Below are positions 16,539-25,903 of a DNA stretch of 51,562 nt, in pieces. The notes beneath the pieces were generated by a model that did not search any database, had not been told where the DNA came from, and worked only from the letters and a program-made list of their open reading frames with translations. Origin of the DNA: Clostridiaceae bacterium (GTDB lineage: Bacteria; Bacillota; Clostridia; Saccharofermentanales; Saccharofermentanaceae); NCBI GenBank assembly GCA_012838315.1, contig DUPM01000032.1:1-51562 (forward strand). Direction: 5' to 3'. The number at the start of each line of letters is the position of its first letter. Positions within the stretch are counted from its first letter, which is position 1. The position numbers were made by a program, and so were the translations under genes.

Positions 16539-17765
16539 TTATTCGAAAAGCTCTCCGATACGAATTTGGTTCAAGAGATCTGATATTTTGCAACTTGGGT
16601 TAATAAGTGCACCCAATGACTCATCGACGTTAATGGCGTCAATCAGTCGGGCGACAAAGGGTGTCATGTTAACGTCGACAAACCATGGTGCATTCAAAAG
16701 CTCGGGTTTGCGGTATATGAGATTGGTACAAAGCACTTGCTTAATGATGCCCTTTTCAACTGCTTCTTGCATGGCCCCGATTCCGTTTGTGAAAAGCCCA
16801 AAAGGTGCGATACAGTAAATATCTTTCGCGCCATTTTCATGCATTACGGTTGCCGTATTGATCATCGTCTTGCCGGAATTGATCATGTCATCGATGATGA
16901 GCACATCACGGCCTTCGATGGGTTCGCCCAAGAAACGCAGCTCTTTGATCGGGTGCTCACCTTCCACGCTGACAGAATAATCTCTGTGCCGATAGAATAC
17001 ACCGAGCGGTGCACCCATAAGAGATGAATAAAATATCGCTCTTGGAATACCGGATTCATCCGGACTGACAACCATCATGGAATCGCGGTCTATCTTGAGA
17101 CTCGGATTAACAGCAATCAGCGTGCTGATTGCCTTGAAAGCAGACTTCGGCATCTCGATGCCCATCAGAGGCACCGCGTTAACAATGCGCGGATCGTGTG
17201 GATCGAAAATAATCAGATTAGCAACACCAAGTTGGTATAACTGCTGAAGCATAGCGGCACAATCTAAAGATTCCCGTGCATGACGATTGTCCTGCCGACC
17301 TTCGTAAAGAAACGGCATGATGACGTTGATTCGACGCGCTTTGCCACTCGCGGCCATAATAATCCGAAGGAGATCACGAAAATGATCATCCGGACTGGTG
17401 CGATGCGCTTCTGAAAAAATTGGGAATGTCGCCTGGTGGGATAATACGTCTGTAATTATGAAAAGATCGTGACCTCTAACGGTCTGATTCAATGTCACTT
17501 TGCCTTCTCCGGTCGTAAATCGAACAATTTGGGATTGTATCAGATAGTCCTTACGAAGGTAACCCGCACTGTCGACGTATGGGTTAATATGTTCATTCTT
17601 ACGCTTCAGACGCTTCTCGTATAGAATGTCGTTCACTTGACGAACAAAAGCCTCGTTCGCCGTATGAGCAATAATGCCAATCGGTCCGAAAGGCTCCAAA
17701 AGGTATCCTTGATAGTCTGAAGAAGGGGCGATAATCTCTTGGTTATTTGGTGACGCTGTCATCAT
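16539..17765 (-). CDS. prs: ribose-phosphate pyrophosphokinase (PRPP synthetase), first tandem copy
   Basis: 408 residues. Same layout as its neighbour: RGHDLFIITDVL, KARRINVIMPFLYEGRQDNRHARESLD, FDPHDPRIVNAVP, VSPDESGIPRA and PRPP loop LIIDDMINSGKTMINTAT. The ATP loop keeps RQD as in classic enzymes, whereas copy two has RQH. Both could be active; a regulatory or hetero-oligomeric split, as in eukaryotic PRPP synthetase/associated-protein pairs, is possible. It is first in the minus-strand operon that runs to rqcH. Confidence 0.88.
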   Translation of the reverse strand: MMTASPNNQEIIAPSSDYQGYLLEPFGPIGIIAHTANEAFVRQVNDILYEKRLKRKNEHINPYVDSAGYLRKDYLIQSQIVRFTTGEGKVTLNQTVRGHDLFIITDVLSHQATFPIFSEAHRTSPDDHFRDLLRIIMAASGKARRINVIMPFLYEGRQDNRHARESLDCAAMLQQLYQLGVANLIIFDPHDPRIVNAVPLMGIEMPKSAFKAISTLIAVNPSLKIDRDSMMVVSPDESGIPRAIFYSSLMGAPLGVFYRHRDYSVSVEGEHPIKELRFLGEPIEGRDVLIIDDMINSGKTMINTATVMHENGAKDIYCIAPFGLFTNGIGAMQEAVEKGIIKQVLCTNLIYRKPELLNAPWFVDVNMTPFVARLIDAINVDESLGALINPSCKISDLLNQIRIGELFE

Positions 17766-17834
17766 ACTCCTCTAAATCCCGCCGTATTACGAATGATATT
17801 GCTGACAAAACACGCCTTTGCGCATACATTAATT

Positions 17835-17870
17835 AGTATATCGCTATTCTCCTCGTTTGTGTATGCACAA
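17835..17870 (-). promoter_or_regulatory. prs promoter with overlapping TTGTG-N4-CACAA palindrome
   Basis: Read on the minus strand: TACACA (17858-17863), 17-nt spacer, TATACT (17835-17840). The perfect 5-bp inverted repeat TTGTG/CACAA (17857-17870) covers the -35 box, a placing typical of a repressor operator. The regulator is not identified. Confidence 0.4.
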
Positions 17871-18050
17871 TACTGCACGAAAATTGTATTAATTTGGTCT
17901 GTGCATTCGATAATGTGTCCGACGACAGAGAAATTACGATAAACGTCCTTACACGATTTCCAAGTATAGAGCATAACGATTCATTTCTCAATGTTTATAT
18001 ATCGACAAAAACATGATAATCTTATTAAACAAATCTGTGTGAGTAGGTGA

Positions 18051-18650
18051 ATGATGAACGTTCAATTCCGAAACATCTCTTTCTGGGGGGTTGCCGCTGA
18101 TGTGTCTTCGTGTCCTCCTTCGGATCGGCCCGAGGTGGTTCTTTCCGGTAAATCCAACGTCGGCAAATCCTCTTTGGTCAATGCTATTGCCGACAACAAG
18201 AAGCTGGCTCGCGTCAGTAGCACGCCCGGCAAGACACGACTCGTCATTTATTTTGATGTCGATAATAAATTCTATTTCACGGATCTTCCAGGTTACGGGT
18301 ATGCAAAAGCACCGAAAGAGATTCAAAAAACTTACTCTGCGTTGGTGGAGCAATACTTTACGTCCGGCCGACCGATTGATTTAGTTCTGCATCTGATTGA
18401 CATTCGTCATCGTCCTTCTAAAGAAGATGTGCAGATGATTCAGTATATGAATGATCACCGACTTCCATATTTTACGATTTTTACCAAGGCGGATAAGCTC
18501 TCGAAAGAGCAGAGGCGGAAGCGAATTCTTGAGATTCGCAATGAAATGGATATCAAGGATACAGCACATTGCTTCGCGGTCTCGGCAGAGAAGAAGGAAG
18601 GCCTTGAGGACTTAAAACAGGCAATCTCCGATTATCTATTTCCTTCTTAA
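18051..18650 (+). CDS. engB: ribosome biogenesis GTPase YsxC/EngB
   Basis: 199 residues. G1 GKSNVGKSSLVNAIA, G2 around the SSTPGKT segment, G3 DLPGYGYAKAP, G4 TKADK and G5 FAVSAEK are all present. Circular-permutation-free TrmE-Era-type GTPase needed for large-subunit maturation. Two tandem ATG codons follow AGGTGA; the second may be used. Start of a plus-strand run with comEC and holA. Confidence 0.96.
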   Translation: MMNVQFRNISFWGVAADVSSCPPSDRPEVVLSGKSNVGKSSLVNAIADNKKLARVSSTPGKTRLVIYFDVDNKFYFTDLPGYGYAKAPKEIQKTYSALVEQYFTSGRPIDLVLHLIDIRHRPSKEDVQMIQYMNDHRLPYFTIFTKADKLSKEQRRKRILEIRNEMDIKDTAHCFAVSAEKKEGLEDLKQAISDYLFPS

Positions 18651-18750
18651 GTCGATCCGGTAGGATTCGTCGTGCTATGGATGTATTGTCGAAAATGCGC
18701 AAATAATCTGTCTCGTCTATCAAATACACTCGTAATAAAGGAAAAGCGAT

Positions 18751-21255
18751 GTGTATCGGACGAATATGGCTCGTTTATTAGTCAGACGCCGGATGGCGAA
18801 TGTTCTTCATAACCGTCAATATGTGTCGGCGAGAATAGAATATTTCTGCCAAATGATAGCGAGTTTTCCTTTTGCGACGCTTTCGTTGTCCATCATTTTG
18901 GGTTATCATGCGGCATTATCTTCGATTCATCCACTGTCAGCGTATGTCTTTTTGGCAATTTTCGTTGGCGCATATATTCTATGCGTTTCACATTCGTCTT
19001 TTGGAATGCGCGTCGGGACGGCTCTTCTGAAACCGTACCCTTTGCAATCCCGTCTGAGAAACAAATTCGCAGAAAATTGTGTGCCTGTACTGGCGATATT
19101 GCATAGTATTGCATTTTTGTGCACATATAATGGCATTCGAACAGATATTGCGCGATCAGAAACCATCTCCCAATTGAATCGGACAGAGGTGTCACAAGAA
19201 TATCGAGGTCAAGTCATATCTGAAGCTAAAGCGACAGATCAATATCGGTCATATATTATTCGTATTGATGAAGGAGTAAAAATCCTACTCTACTCGAATG
19301 TTGAAACGGAACTGGCATGTGGAGAAGGGGTTCAATTCTTTGGGAAATTGAATGCGTTCTCCGATATTCGAAATCCTGGGGGATTCGATGCTGCAAAGTA
19401 TTATCGCGGCAAGGGCATATTTTTCTCGATATATTTGGACCAGGCTCCGATTGTCGTATCAAGCCCCATCATGCTACGAAGCGTTTTGAACTATTGCTTT
19501 CGAATTTCCGGAGACATTCGAGATGTAATTATCAATTTCTGGACCGATTGCCTCGGAGAAGATAAATCCGGTTTTCTCAGCGCAGTCATGTTTGGACTAA
19601 AAGAAAGCATCGACCCGGACATTCAGTCGGCAATGCGTATGAGTAATCTCTCTCATTTAGTCGCGGTATCAGGTCTTCATGTGTCGATGATCATCGCGCC
19701 ATTCATTTCATTTATCTCAATGGCCGGGATTGATCGAAACAAGAAAAAAATCATCTGCGTTGGCGCACTAATATTCTTGGGTTTTTTGACAGGATATACG
19801 CCATCCGTATCTAGAGCGGTGCTGATGAATCTGTTATCGATCTCCAATTCAGCGACGAAATGCAAGAATTCGCCAATCAATAATTTATACTTTTCATCGC
19901 TCGTTATGTTAGGCATGTGTCCGTACTACGTCGGGGACCTGGGCTTCATTCTGTCGTTTACAGCAACACTCGGCATTATCTTGTTTTCGGAGAAAATCAA
20001 TAATTTGCTTTCAAATTTTGTGTCTGCGAAATGGTTTTCTTCTACAATTGCGACATTTTGTGCGGCACAAATCGGCATGTTACCGACGCTTCTTCAGATG
20101 TCCGGCAGGCAATCCATTGTCATGGTGGCGGTGGCGCTAATCGCAGCGATTCCGGCCCAGGGCATTTGCATGATTACTCTTCCGTTTTCGATGTTGGCAT
20201 ATATCAGTGTTCCGATATTGGGGAGCATGCGATTTGCGAAAATTGCGATGTTGCCCTCGTATGTATTGTCCGACATTCTTGTGTTTTTATCTTCGATCGG
20301 ACAGAGAGCATATTACTCAGCGACTGCGCTTCGAGACATACCTTGGGTGTTTATTATCTTTGGACTCATCATGCCACTTGTGTTCATCTACAAGCGAAGA
20401 AGTACGGTACGAGTCCTGTTGTTGCTATCAACGTTGTTATTTATTGTCGGAATGATTGAGTTCACACGAGCCAAGAGAGAAGAGCCGATAGCGACACTCA
20501 TTATTGCGGATGTAGGGCAGGGAGACTGCATACTCCTAATGACGAAGACAAGATGTGTTGTGATTGATGGTGGAGATGAGAAAAAAGGGAATACCGTTCT
20601 CCTTCCGTTATTAGATTTCTTTGGCATATACAAGCCGGATATAGCGCTTCTGACACACCTGCACCAAGACCACTTTGCCGGTCTGATAGAAGCAGTCGAT
20701 CAGAATCGTATAAACAGCATCGGGACCCCGTACTTTGTTGATTTTGAAGCGCAATCTCCTCAAGCGGTCGATCAATTGGATAAAATCTCTTTTTACGAAA
20801 TCAACAGCGAAAATGAGATTCGAATTTCTCATGACGTGAAAATCCAAGTGTTGTCGCCTCAATACCCGACAGAGCATGGTGGGAACGAGGACTCGTTGGT
20901 TATTTTATTGCAAGCTTCGGACTTTTCAGCGTTGCTTATGGGAGATGCTGGTTTTGAGACAGAACAGTCCATTTTGAATGAATACGATCATTTACTTCGA
21001 GAATTAGGAGGAATCGATCTTCTGAAGGTCGGACATCATGGAAGCAAGTATTCGACATCGGATGCTTTTCTCAATGGGATTAATCCCCAATATGCTGTTG
21101 TCAGTGTCGGGAAAAATTATTTTGGACATCCCTCGCCGGACGCTATGCAACGGATAGAAAATTGCGGTGCCGAAACTTTTCGAACAGATTGGCATGGCGC
21201 AGTCATCGTTTATGTATATAATAATCACTATAAAGTTGAAACAATGTTGGGGTAA
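18751..21255 (+). CDS. comEC: ComEC/Rec2-family DNA uptake channel
   Basis: 834 residues from a GTG with AAAGGAA upstream (an ATG at 18766 is the alternative). N-terminal membrane segments, an extracellular OB-like part (residues ~145-240), the Competence domain with SHLVAVSGLHVSMIIAPF (about residues 295-315), then more membrane helices and a C-terminal MBL domain from ~580: ADVGQGDCILL, HLHQDHFAG and KVGHHGSKYSTSD. It forms the inner-membrane channel for single-stranded DNA in transformation. Full length, so natural competence is possible, but no comEA is adjacent. Confidence 0.94.
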   Translation: MYRTNMARLLVRRRMANVLHNRQYVSARIEYFCQMIASFPFATLSLSIILGYHAALSSIHPLSAYVFLAIFVGAYILCVSHSSFGMRVGTALLKPYPLQSRLRNKFAENCVPVLAILHSIAFLCTYNGIRTDIARSETISQLNRTEVSQEYRGQVISEAKATDQYRSYIIRIDEGVKILLYSNVETELACGEGVQFFGKLNAFSDIRNPGGFDAAKYYRGKGIFFSIYLDQAPIVVSSPIMLRSVLNYCFRISGDIRDVIINFWTDCLGEDKSGFLSAVMFGLKESIDPDIQSAMRMSNLSHLVAVSGLHVSMIIAPFISFISMAGIDRNKKKIICVGALIFLGFLTGYTPSVSRAVLMNLLSISNSATKCKNSPINNLYFSSLVMLGMCPYYVGDLGFILSFTATLGIILFSEKINNLLSNFVSAKWFSSTIATFCAAQIGMLPTLLQMSGRQSIVMVAVALIAAIPAQGICMITLPFSMLAYISVPILGSMRFAKIAMLPSYVLSDILVFLSSIGQRAYYSATALRDIPWVFIIFGLIMPLVFIYKRRSTVRVLLLLSTLLFIVGMIEFTRAKREEPIATLIIADVGQGDCILLMTKTRCVVIDGGDEKKGNTVLLPLLDFFGIYKPDIALLTHLHQDHFAGLIEAVDQNRINSIGTPYFVDFEAQSPQAVDQLDKISFYEINSENEIRISHDVKIQVLSPQYPTEHGGNEDSLVILLQASDFSALLMGDAGFETEQSILNEYDHLLRELGGIDLLKVGHHGSKYSTSDAFLNGINPQYAVVSVGKNYFGHPSPDAMQRIENCGAETFRTDWHGAVIVYVYNNHYKVETMLG

Positions 21256-22326
21256 ATGTATTTGGCGACGAAGAATAGGAACAAAGATGAAAAGGCAAAG
21301 GGCGTCATCGATTTTTCGGACGTCTCGGCGGAAATCAAGGCCGGTGTATATCGAAAGGTATATTTGATATATGGCGATGAGGCCTATCTATCGGACAGGA
21401 TAGTGGCTGCATTGCGGAAAAACTTGATCTCGCCCGGTAGCGAGGCTGTAGATTACTATGCATTTGAAGTAAAAAAATCTTCGGTGCTCTCAGAAGATAT
21501 TCGTGCTCAGGCTTATACTCCCCCGTTTTTATCTGCGAGACGTATGGTTGTGGTTCGCAATCAGGGCATTTTCACCTCTGATTTTTCAAAAGAAGACTTC
21601 GCGAAATTGGATGAATGGCTCAGGGGCTTGCCGGACTCCGTTTGTATTGTGTTTCTCGAGGAGAAGATTGACAAAAGGAAGAAGGCCCAACTCCAATTGT
21701 TTATTGATACCGGTGCTGTCGTCGAAGTGGTTAAACAGCAGGATGCAATGTTATGTCGATGGGTTGCGGGGCTACTCAAGAGAGATGGTATATCAATCAC
21801 TATCGATGCTATCAACAGCCTTATTTCCCGCAATGACAGTGATATGCGCGCGCTGCAAAATGACATTGAAAAAATCATTCTTTATTGTCAAGGCAGCGGA
21901 ATAGACAAAGCGGATTCCGAGGTCATTGAAAAGCTTTGCGCTCCGGATATACGTGGATCTGTATTCCAGATGACCGATGCCATCGGTCTTCGAAAAGTGG
22001 ATGATGCGCTTCGCATCTTAGATCACTTGGTTGCGCTGAAAGAACCGGTGCCTAGAATTCGTTTCATGCTATCTAGGCATATCAGGCAGTTGATTTGTGC
22101 CAAGGATATCAAGAGCGCTGAAGAGATTATTCAGCAAATGAAAGTCCTTCCGTTTGTTGCGAGAAATCTGACCCGCCAGGCATCGGGTTTTTCCAGAGAT
22201 CAACTTGTTAATGCATTGGATCTTTGCTTTCAGACGGATCTTCAAATTAAAACAGGTCAAATAGATGAAAAAACGGCACTAGAGGTGCTTCTTATATCTG
22301 TCTCACAGGTCGCAAGTGTCTCTTAA
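21256..22326 (+). CDS. holA: DNA polymerase III delta subunit
   Basis: 356 residues. Starts with the ATG abutting the comEC stop. The delta opening (VYLIYGDEAYLSDRI), the middle helix-rich AAA-like part with VVVRNQGIF, and the C-terminal collar helices fit HolA. It opens the sliding clamp in the clamp loader. comEC-holA is a standard Bacillota pair. Confidence 0.92.
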   Translation: MYLATKNRNKDEKAKGVIDFSDVSAEIKAGVYRKVYLIYGDEAYLSDRIVAALRKNLISPGSEAVDYYAFEVKKSSVLSEDIRAQAYTPPFLSARRMVVVRNQGIFTSDFSKEDFAKLDEWLRGLPDSVCIVFLEEKIDKRKKAQLQLFIDTGAVVEVVKQQDAMLCRWVAGLLKRDGISITIDAINSLISRNDSDMRALQNDIEKIILYCQGSGIDKADSEVIEKLCAPDIRGSVFQMTDAIGLRKVDDALRILDHLVALKEPVPRIRFMLSRHIRQLICAKDIKSAEEIIQQMKVLPFVARNLTRQASGFSRDQLVNALDLCFQTDLQIKTGQIDEKTALEVLLISVSQVASVS

Positions 22327-22351
22327 ATGCGTGTTAATTGTCTGTTGATAA

Positions 22352-22380
22352 TTGACGCTCAATCATGAATCATGTAGTAT
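22352..22380 (+). promoter_or_regulatory. promoter for icd
   Basis: TTGACG (22352-22357), 17-nt spacer, TAGTAT (22375-22380). It lies over an in-frame upstream ATG of icd, which therefore is not the start. Confidence 0.6.
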
Positions 22381-22409
22381 TATCAAGGTTAAAGTGGGAG
22401 GTATCTATC

Positions 22410-23609
22410 ATGACAAAAATCAAAATGACGACTCCTTTAGTAGAGATGGACGGGGACGAAATGACCCGAATCATCTGGAAACAGATTAAAGATATTGTGT
22501 TGGAGCCATTCGTCGATTTAAAGACAGAGTATTATGATTTGTCGCTCGTTAATCGCGATGCGACCGGTGATAAAGTGACTGTCGACTCTGCAATAAGAAC
22601 CCAAGAACTGGGTGTTGCGGTGAAGTGTGCGACAATTACACCGAACGCACAGCGCGTTGAGGAATATAGTCTTAAAGAGATGTGGAAGAGCCCGAACGGC
22701 ACCATTCGCGCCATTTTGGACGGTACCGTTTTTCGGACGCCGATTTTGGTCAAAGGCATTACGCCTTTCGTCTCAGTCTGGAAAAAGCCAATTACTATTG
22801 CACGTCATGCCTATGGTGACGTTTATCGTGATTCAGAGATGAAGATTACCGGTAAGGCAACCGCTGAATTAGTAGTGACTTATCCGAATGGTCAAACTCA
22901 AATTCAAAAAATTCATGATTTTGATGGTGCAGGCATTATTCTTGGAATGCATAATACAGATGAATCGATATCGAACTTTGCAAGAGCGTGTTTCAGATAT
23001 GCTCTGGATATCAATCAGGACTTATGGTTTGCGACAAAAGATACGATTTCTAAGGTTTATGACCATCGATTCAAGGATATTTTCCAAGACATTTTTGATC
23101 AGGAGTTCAAAGACGCTTTTGAAGACAAGGGCATTGAGTACTTTTATACGTTAATTGATGATGTTGTTGCGAGAATCATGCGATCTGAGGGAGGAATCCT
23201 TTGGGCATGTAAGAATTATGACGGAGACGTGATGTCTGACATGGTTGCATCGGCTTGCGGAAGTTTGGCGATGATGACGTCTGTACTCGTTTCACCGGAC
23301 GGCAAGTATGAGTACGAAGCGGCCCACGGAACTGTAACACGTCATTATTACAAGCACCTTAAAGGTGAGAAGACATCGACGAACCCAATGGCGACGCTTT
23401 TTGCTTGGTCAGGCGCACTTCGAAAGAGAGCGCAATTGGACGGACTTTCTGATCTCGAATCTTTTGCGGAGCGCATTGAGAAAGCTTCAATTGATACGAT
23501 TGAAGCAGGAATTATCACCGGTGATTTGAATTGTCTGATGGATCATCCCGACAAAAAGGTCGTTAACACTCAAGAATTCCTTGAGGCAGTGGCTGACAGA
23601 TTAAAATAA
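22410..23609 (+). CDS. icd: NADP-dependent isocitrate dehydrogenase, eukaryotic-type (homodimeric)
   Basis: 399 residues from the ATG at 22410, which follows GGGAGG; an in-frame ATG at 22365 sits inside the promoter. The sequence [51 protein letters not shown] and [10 protein letters not shown] is that of the eukaryote-like IDH subfamily, not the E. coli Icd type. It turns isocitrate into 2-oxoglutarate with NADP+ and gives glutamate precursor and NADPH. It is a single TCA gene here; citrate synthase and aconitase are not in the window. Confidence 0.95.
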
Positions 23610-23622
23610 GAGAGGCAAACAT

Positions 23623-24138
23623 ATGAGTTATTATCAAGACTGGACGATAAAGTCTGAGAATGTAGAAAACGAGCAATTATACAGAGCTTATGTTCAAAGA
23701 TATTATGATTTAGAGAAAGCGGCCTATGATAAAATTCTTTCGGAATATCCGAACAACAAAGAACTGCTTGTGGGAACTGCCAAGGAAATGGCAGATAAAT
23801 TCGGATTTCCTTACTCTGAAATGGAAGTATTTGTCGGTTTTTTGGATGGCATCAAAAACAGTTTAAATAATACACTGGTGGTCGATGAGATTGTTGATGA
23901 TACACCAATCGAATTGGATATTGACTACAAGAAGTTATACCTGAATATGTTGGATGCGAAGGCCGATTGGCTGTATAAACTTTCGAGTTGGAACCAAGTC
24001 TTTGATCAAGAGACAATGGACTCTTTGAAACAGGAGTTTCGTCAATCCAATATGGCACATTCGGATAAGGTCGGTCGCAACGATCCTTGTCCTTGTGGCA
24101 GTGGCAAGAAGTACAAGAAGTGTTGCATTAACAAATAA
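23623..24138 (+). CDS. SEC-C zinc-motif protein
   Basis: 171 residues. An acidic N-terminal domain ([17 protein letters not shown] onwards) of the kind found with SEC-C motifs, and a C-terminal zinc motif [19 protein letters not shown]. The same motif ends SecA in this window. Starts 13 nt after icd with an AGAGG site. SEC-C zinc tails bind ribosomes or SecB-like partners; the role of this protein is unknown. Confidence 0.85.
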
Positions 24139-24181
24139 TTGAATTCATGATTTGAATAGACTTAGATGATTTAGAATTCAA
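24139..24181. repeat. inverted repeat TTGAATTC...GAATTCAA ahead of radC
   Basis: Perfect 8-bp arms at 24139-24146 and 24174-24181, 27 nt apart, with no T tract. It could be an operator or a weak mRNA hairpin; no function is shown. Confidence 0.5.
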
Positions 24182-24196
24182 CCGCGAGGTGAAAAA

Positions 24197-24889
24197 ATGG
24201 ATCATCGAATCAATCAAATGCATGTTTCTGTTCGTCCTTATGAGCGATTGGAACAAAGCGGAGAATCAGCACTATCTGATGCTGAACTTCTCGCAATACT
24301 TATCAAGACCGGAGTTTCCGGAATGTCTTCTTTGGAAGTTGCAAATCAAGTTCTCTCCCTTGATCAAGCGGGGGAGGGACTTTCCTTTTTAAGAGATATG
24401 TCGCTGGAACAACTCAGTGAGTGCAAAGGTCTCGGTCGCGTTAAAGGAATCACAATCAAAGCGGCTATCGAAATCGGCCGCCGTTCTATGGCTGTCGCAC
24501 CGTTTTGGAAAAACTACCAGATATCCAGCCCCGATGACGCTTTGTTGTATTTTGAGCAGAGAATGAGTCAGCTGAAGCGAGAAGAAGTACACGTTTTATT
24601 ACTGGATACAAGGCACCGCGTCATTCGAAGCGTGATTATCTCGTCCGGCGGCCTCGCATCAACCGGAGTCTTTCCCAGAGAACTATTTCGAGAAGCGATA
24701 AAATCCAATGCATCGGCCCTTGTCTTGGCTCACAATCATCCGAGCGGCGACCCTCAACCCAGTGCAGATGATATAAAGACGACGCAAACACTTCTTAAAA
24801 CATCGGCCATGATTGGCATTGATTTTGTGGATCACTTGGTCGTTGGTCGCGGTCGCAGCATAAGTATGAAGCGGGAAGGCCTTTTGTAG
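24197..24889 (+). CDS. radC: RadC family JAB-domain protein
   Basis: 230 residues. N-terminal helix-hairpin-helix part (ECKGLGRVKGITIKAA) and C-terminal JAB/MPN domain with the metal motif LAHNHPSGDPQPSADD. Despite its name the role in DNA repair is unproven. CGAGGTG precedes the ATG. It sits just before mreC, the standard order radC-mreB/C in many Bacillota; mreB is absent from the window. Confidence 0.95.
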   Translation: MDHRINQMHVSVRPYERLEQSGESALSDAELLAILIKTGVSGMSSLEVANQVLSLDQAGEGLSFLRDMSLEQLSECKGLGRVKGITIKAAIEIGRRSMAVAPFWKNYQISSPDDALLYFEQRMSQLKREEVHVLLLDTRHRVIRSVIISSGGLASTGVFPRELFREAIKSNASALVLAHNHPSGDPQPSADDIKTTQTLLKTSAMIGIDFVDHLVVGRGRSISMKREGLL

Positions 24890-24927
24890 CCATAGACTTA
24901 CGGTATATTGATGGAATAAATCTGTGG

Positions 24928-24933
24928 TATACT
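24928..24933 (+). promoter_or_regulatory. extended -10 promoter for mreCD-mrdA
   Basis: TATACT with TG one base upstream (TGGTATACT), 54 nt ahead of mreC. No good -35, as is usual for extended -10 sites. Confidence 0.45.
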
Positions 24934-24987
24934 TCGAGATGAATTATTACTGCTTTAATTTAGATCTTTTTTCGGAGGATCACACTG

Positions 24988-25881
24988 TTGAAAAAATTAC
25001 TTTCTAACAAAATATTCATCATGGTACTAGTGACTGTTTTGATTGTTATTGTCATAATTTTCAGTTCAATTCCCGGCAACCCGATTCATTCTTTGACTCG
25101 TCCTTTGTCCGTCGTTCTCAATCCGATTCAAAATGCTGTTTTTTTTGTCGGTGATCGAGTCGGAGCATTCTTTTCGGCGGTAACCGATGGCATGGAGATT
25201 CGTGAGGAGAATCAAGAATTGAAGGAAGAAATTGCAGAACTTGAGTATGAGTTATCCTTGTCCGATGAAGCCACCCGCCGATGGGAAGAATTGAAAGATG
25301 CTTTTCAGATCAAGGATACTTTCGAGCAATACGAGATTATCGGGTCATCCATTCTGACTCGCGATGCGGACGAGTGGTTTAGTGTCATTCGAATAGGTTC
25401 AGGGTCGAAAGATGGTCTGGATTTCGAATTGTTTGATGCTTTTGCAGCGGTCGATGCACGAATGAACCTTGTTGGAAGGGTCATCTCTTCGGATGACGAC
25501 ACGGCTAAAGTTCTGCCGCTTTTGCACGAGGGATTTTCGGTTAGTGCGAAGGTTGATACCGTCAATGGGATTATCGTTCGAGTCACCGGAGAGAATCAAC
25601 TCAAACAATCCGGCTTATGCAAGGTTTCTATGATTCCTGAGGGTATGGCTCTCAATGTAGGTGACACACTTGTGACAAGCGGAAAGGGTGGTGTTTTTCC
25701 TGCCGGAATACCCATCGGAGTTATCGAGTCCGTTCATTATGAATCTGAACTCAACCGATATGCTACTTTGCGACCATTTACTAACCTGTACGAGATTAAG
25801 GATGTTTTCGTCATGATTCCTGAGTCCGGAGATACAGCGGGCGAAGATATTTTTGCGATTGAATCTGAATTGGAAACATGA
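24988..25881 (+). CDS. mreC: rod-shape protein MreC
   Basis: 297 residues from TTG with a CGGAGGA site. One N-terminal membrane anchor (IFIMVLVTVLIVIVIIFSS), a coiled coil (residues ~70-95, REENQELKEEIAELEYEL) and the double beta-barrel with TSGKGGVFPAGIPIGVIESV. It scaffolds the elongasome outside the membrane, with MreD and PBP2 encoded next. Confidence 0.95.
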   Translation: MKKLLSNKIFIMVLVTVLIVIVIIFSSIPGNPIHSLTRPLSVVLNPIQNAVFFVGDRVGAFFSAVTDGMEIREENQELKEEIAELEYELSLSDEATRRWEELKDAFQIKDTFEQYEIIGSSILTRDADEWFSVIRIGSGSKDGLDFELFDAFAAVDARMNLVGRVISSDDDTAKVLPLLHEGFSVSAKVDTVNGIIVRVTGENQLKQSGLCKVSMIPEGMALNVGDTLVTSGKGGVFPAGIPIGVIESVHYESELNRYATLRPFTNLYEIKDVFVMIPESGDTAGEDIFAIESELET

Positions 25882-25903
25882 CACGAGATAGGATAAATAG
25901 CTA

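Noticed and set aside
17762-17974. 70-codon minus-strand frame upstream of the first prs
   Set aside because: Runs through the promoter region and out of frame into prs; no ribosome site and no recognisable composition.
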